The notes under the pieces were generated by a model. It ran no database searches. It was not told where the DNA came from and worked only from the letters and a program-made list of their open reading frames with translations. Positions 61,601-64,000 of a stretch of DNA of 64,000 nucleotides are shown in pieces. Both the position numbers and the translations under genes were made by a program. The DNA comes from Botrytis cinerea B05.10 (lineage: Eukaryota; Ascomycota; Leotiomycetes; Helotiales; Sclerotiniaceae), in the NCBI RefSeq assembly GCF_000143535.2, contig NC_037313.1, positions 193,501 through 257,500 of the forward strand, written 5' to 3'. The first letter of the stretch is position 1. Each line of letters opens with the position of its first letter.

Positions 61601-63340
61601 CCTTCCTGCCGGAAGAAGAGACTGGGGAATATCCTTGGGGTCTATACACGCCATAAACGATAGGTAGTCGGCTGCAAGAGGGTCGCGATACCGTATCTGT
61701 TCAAACGAGATGAGCCACGTCGTAGCCACGGGGTTCTTTATATTATCGTATCTCCCGTCGTCTTCAAACTCCTCGCTAAGGAGATCAATAACATCCTCTT
61801 CTTGCTCTACAAGGAGGGATAGATAATCCGCGAACGCAATCCCATTCTCGTTAATATATGCTGCTGCCTGAACAATAGCAAGCGGAAGGTATGTGAGCTC
61901 TTTTAGTAGGGCCGTTGTATCTGGTCTATTCTTAACCAGATCTGGATCAACTAAACACTTCTGGAGCAGCTGTATCGCTACGTCTTCGCCCATCTCCGGT
62001 ACCTCTACGATATTTTGGTGTGCAAGCTTAACGGCAGTCTTCCTGTCGCGCGTTGTGAAGACGATACATCCTTGCTCACTTCGTGGGAGGCAGTCGATTA
62101 GACGGCCAGATCCTGACCTAGATACGGTGATCCACATATTGACATCGTCAGCATTATCGAAAACTAAGAGCCACCGGCCTGCGCTTTCTTTGCTCAGGTA
62201 ATCTTGCACGAGTTTCTTTGCATCGGCCTTATCCTCGTCCGAGCCGGGGATCTTGAGTTGGCGGGCAACTTCTCGATATGCTTGATGAAGACTTTCTGTA
62301 TTGGTTGCGGGTATCCAGATCACTAAGCAATCCTTATATCTATCCCTTATTCGGTAGACAAGCTCAAGCAACAGCTGGGTCTTGCCTATTCCCCCGAGCC
62401 CTGTGATGGCAACTTTTGTCACTCGACCTCCTGTAAATAGTTTTGCTTCCACCTCGGTAAGCTTCGTTCCACGACCGGTAAAGTTGAGATTTCTGTCGAA
62501 TGGGACAATAAACGAAGCGGTATTATCTATAGAATAGCGTTTAGTATAGTCAAATCAGGTTAGATCTGCCGTACCTTTAAGATCTTTCGCCTCGCTCTCG
62601 TTAGTGGAGAACCCCTTGACTGTCATTTCGAGCCTTTTCAGTGCGGCCTCCTTTCCCTCGCCATAGATTGGTGGCATAGACACCTCGCAGAGGCCTAACA
62701 GGCAGTAAACCAGGTCTTCTTCTTTGGTTGTCTGGCGTTGTGCTACCCATCTTTTCCGCTCAGCGATACTAAAATCAGAGAAAGGATCCCCTCGCAGAGC
62801 CTGAAATGGAATTCGGGTAATCTCATAAATTGGCTTTTCGAGTGACCTTTTGTCACCAAGTAGCTTGCGCTCTCGAGAGAAGAATTCGACTTCCGCTGGA
62901 GCAATAAGTTCTTGAAGTGTCCAGCCTCTAGTAAACCATCTACTACTCCGAAAGGCTACTTCCCACGTGCTCTGGTTTGCTTGGACATATACGTCATCGC
63001 CAGAGGTCGATACATCCGTGAGATATACATAGCATTTCTTCGCATTTCGATACCAGCGGAACATAGAATTAATAGCCTCCGAAAGCTCAGTAAGATTCGA
63101 CTTGTCAATACAACAAGTGTCCACCCAGAAATATCGAAGGCCATCTTTAGCCGCTTGTTCTCCACAAAACTTGATCTTTTCGTAGTCAGACTTGCTTTTC
63201 CCAGTACCACTTATTAGATCTTGATATGTGACCTCTTGATCTGTCCAAGTGTGTGAAAGGATTGCGTAGGGAAGGGTATCATGGGTGGCAACATGGATCA
63301 GGCTGAATTCGCCCGGGCTTTTCATCTCTAAAAGACGCAT
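58607..63340 (-). CDS. HET-NB-ARC-TPR fungal NOD-like receptor, 1,561 aa
   Basis: Exons 62575-63340 and 58607-62526 are joined by a 48-bp intron (phase 1). Residues 1-255 contain a HET domain with its three blocks: YAILSHTW, GLRYFWVDTCCIDK and RSSRWFTRGWTLQELIAP. Residues about 298-560 form an NB-ARC ATPase: P-loop GLGGIGKT (Lys304), Walker B RWLLVFDNADD, FTTRDR sensor and LPLAI motif. A helical region leads to one degenerate repeat and 19 near-identical 42-residue TPR units (698-1495), then a divergent unit and a short C-terminus. HET domains execute cell death in fungal heterokaryon incompatibility, and NB-ARC/NACHT proteins with repeats act as oligomerising switches and sensors. All key motifs are intact and there is no premature stop, so it looks functional. 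Partner and ligand are unknown. Confidence 0.94.
58808..61201 (-). repeat. 19 x 126-bp in-frame TPR repeat array of the NLR
   Basis: Nineteen head-to-tail units of exactly 126 bp (42 codons), each starting at Glu-His-Pro and ending Val-Leu-Gly-Gln. At protein level 31 of 42 positions are invariant. Variation is confined to unit positions 4 (S/F/D/N), 7 (T/I), 9 (M/I), 16-17 (FW/YR), 29-31 (EVQ/DVQ/NIY) and 36-38 (SLK/RKR/SLR). Units 4-6 and 12-14 are identical in protein, 1,008 bp apart. The unit is of the kinesin-light-chain-like TPR type. Other frames also stay open across the array. Confidence 0.96.
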
Positions 63341-64000
63341 AATTTCGAACGGCTAGAGATTTCACGTGTCTGAGGAAGTTGACGTGAGATCAAAATCACA
63401 ATTTCAGACCAGAATGGAGTGTAGGATAAGATTATCCAACGTCGAGAAATCACAATTCTATACCAGGATGAAGTGTAGGATGAGATTATTGAACGTAGAG
63501 TAGCCCTTCGCGCGGTGGGGATGCCTGTAGCATGTGATGCATTTCGTGGCGCAGCGTAACTAGAGCCTGCCTTCGAATTGTGGCTTAAGCAATCCGTAGT
63601 CACAATGCCACAATTTAGACGTCGAGATTCAGTACAGCAAATGATTATTCTAGAGTGCATAATTTAGAGCATATAAGAATTTGATTACAGTAACGAATAA
63701 ATCATAACAATATTAACTGGAAGGATGTTTTGAGCTATACTGGTTGAGGAAGAATGCACTTTAGTAATCTGGTGATGTTTATTTTTAGAACTGCTTACTA
63801 AACAATACTTAACTTGTTGCGACGCCACGTAAGCTATGGATACACGTGACTAGCACATGATCTATTCTGTGTATTTAAGTACTTAAGGCCTTTCGATCCT
63901 CTTTCTTCTATAGTATTAAATTCTAAGGATTTTACTAAGTCATATAGAGCTCTATTTATCACACAATTCAGTTAAACATTATATGCTATAGTAAACCTGT
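63341..64000. other. Upstream region of the NLR gene, AT-rich, to window end
   Basis: No gene supported. It should contain the NLR promoter. It has a 54-bp imperfect tandem duplication at 63394-63501 and is AT-rich from about 63650 onward. A 110-codon minus-strand open frame at 63328-63660 overlaps the NLR start and spans the duplication; it has no recognisable domain. Confidence 0.5.
63394..63501. repeat. 54-bp imperfect tandem duplication
   Basis: Two adjacent 54-bp copies, starting AATCACAATT at 63394 and 63448, share most bases including AGTGTAGGAT. They lie 50-160 bp upstream of the NLR start codon, so within its likely leader or promoter. Confidence 0.75.

Noticed and set aside
63328..63660. 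110-codon frame upstream of and overlapping the NLR start
   Set aside because: It spans the 54-bp tandem duplication and has no domain; likely fortuitous.
1..64000. tRNA, rRNA or other structured RNA genes
   Set aside because: I scanned intergenic sequence for T-loop-like words and cloverleaf pairing by eye and found none convincing; a covariance-model search would be decisive.

Overview
The window reads as a filamentous ascomycete chromosome segment. Introns are short (about 50-150 bp) with GTAAGT/GTATGT-type donors, CTAAC-like branch points and CAG/TAG acceptors. Gene content also fits: a SepH/Cdc7 septation kinase, a fungal 21.3 kDa complex I subunit, an iterative multidomain polyketide synthase (PKS) and a HET-domain NLR. 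A Leotiomycete (Sclerotiniaceae-like) host is my best guess, but the sequence alone does not prove it. All exon models were assembled by hand from splice consensus and reading phase.

Layout. 1-13.3 kb is dense housekeeping: the 5' part of a DHX29-like DExH helicase (-), divergent from GCN1 (+), then ribosomal protein eL19. 14.3-17.6 kb holds mitochondrial serine hydroxymethyltransferase and a complex I subunit. 17.6-31 kb is gene-poor: three microsatellite-rich gaps of 2.9-4.1 kb separate a nuclear-type peroxiredoxin, an Ups2-like lipid-transfer protein and a small unknown protein. 31.6-36.3 kb carries a YFH7-like P-loop kinase, dihydrofolate synthase and two unknown proteins. 37.7-42.5 kb is the 11-exon SepH kinase.

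From about 43 kb the window becomes accessory. 44.3-52.8 kb is one large PKS with an unusual order: KR first, then KS-AT-PT-ACP-ACP-CMeT-TE. No tailoring genes lie beside it. 52.8-58.6 kb is AT-rich, with transposon-like scraps, a minisatellite, a decayed copy of a neighbouring gene end carrying RIP-like changes, and one unknown disordered protein. 58.6-63.3 kb encodes a 1,561-aa HET-NB-ARC-TPR protein, a fungal NOD-like receptor of the allorecognition/cell-death type. Its sensor is an array of 19 near-identical 42-aa repeats that differ almost only at eleven positions.

How the genes work together. Most neighbours are functionally independent. The helicase/GCN1 pair (both translation-linked in other eukaryotes) shares one 378-bp divergent promoter. 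The two most interesting loci are the KR-first PKS and the NLR, whose repeat array looks shaped by recombination and diversifying selection.
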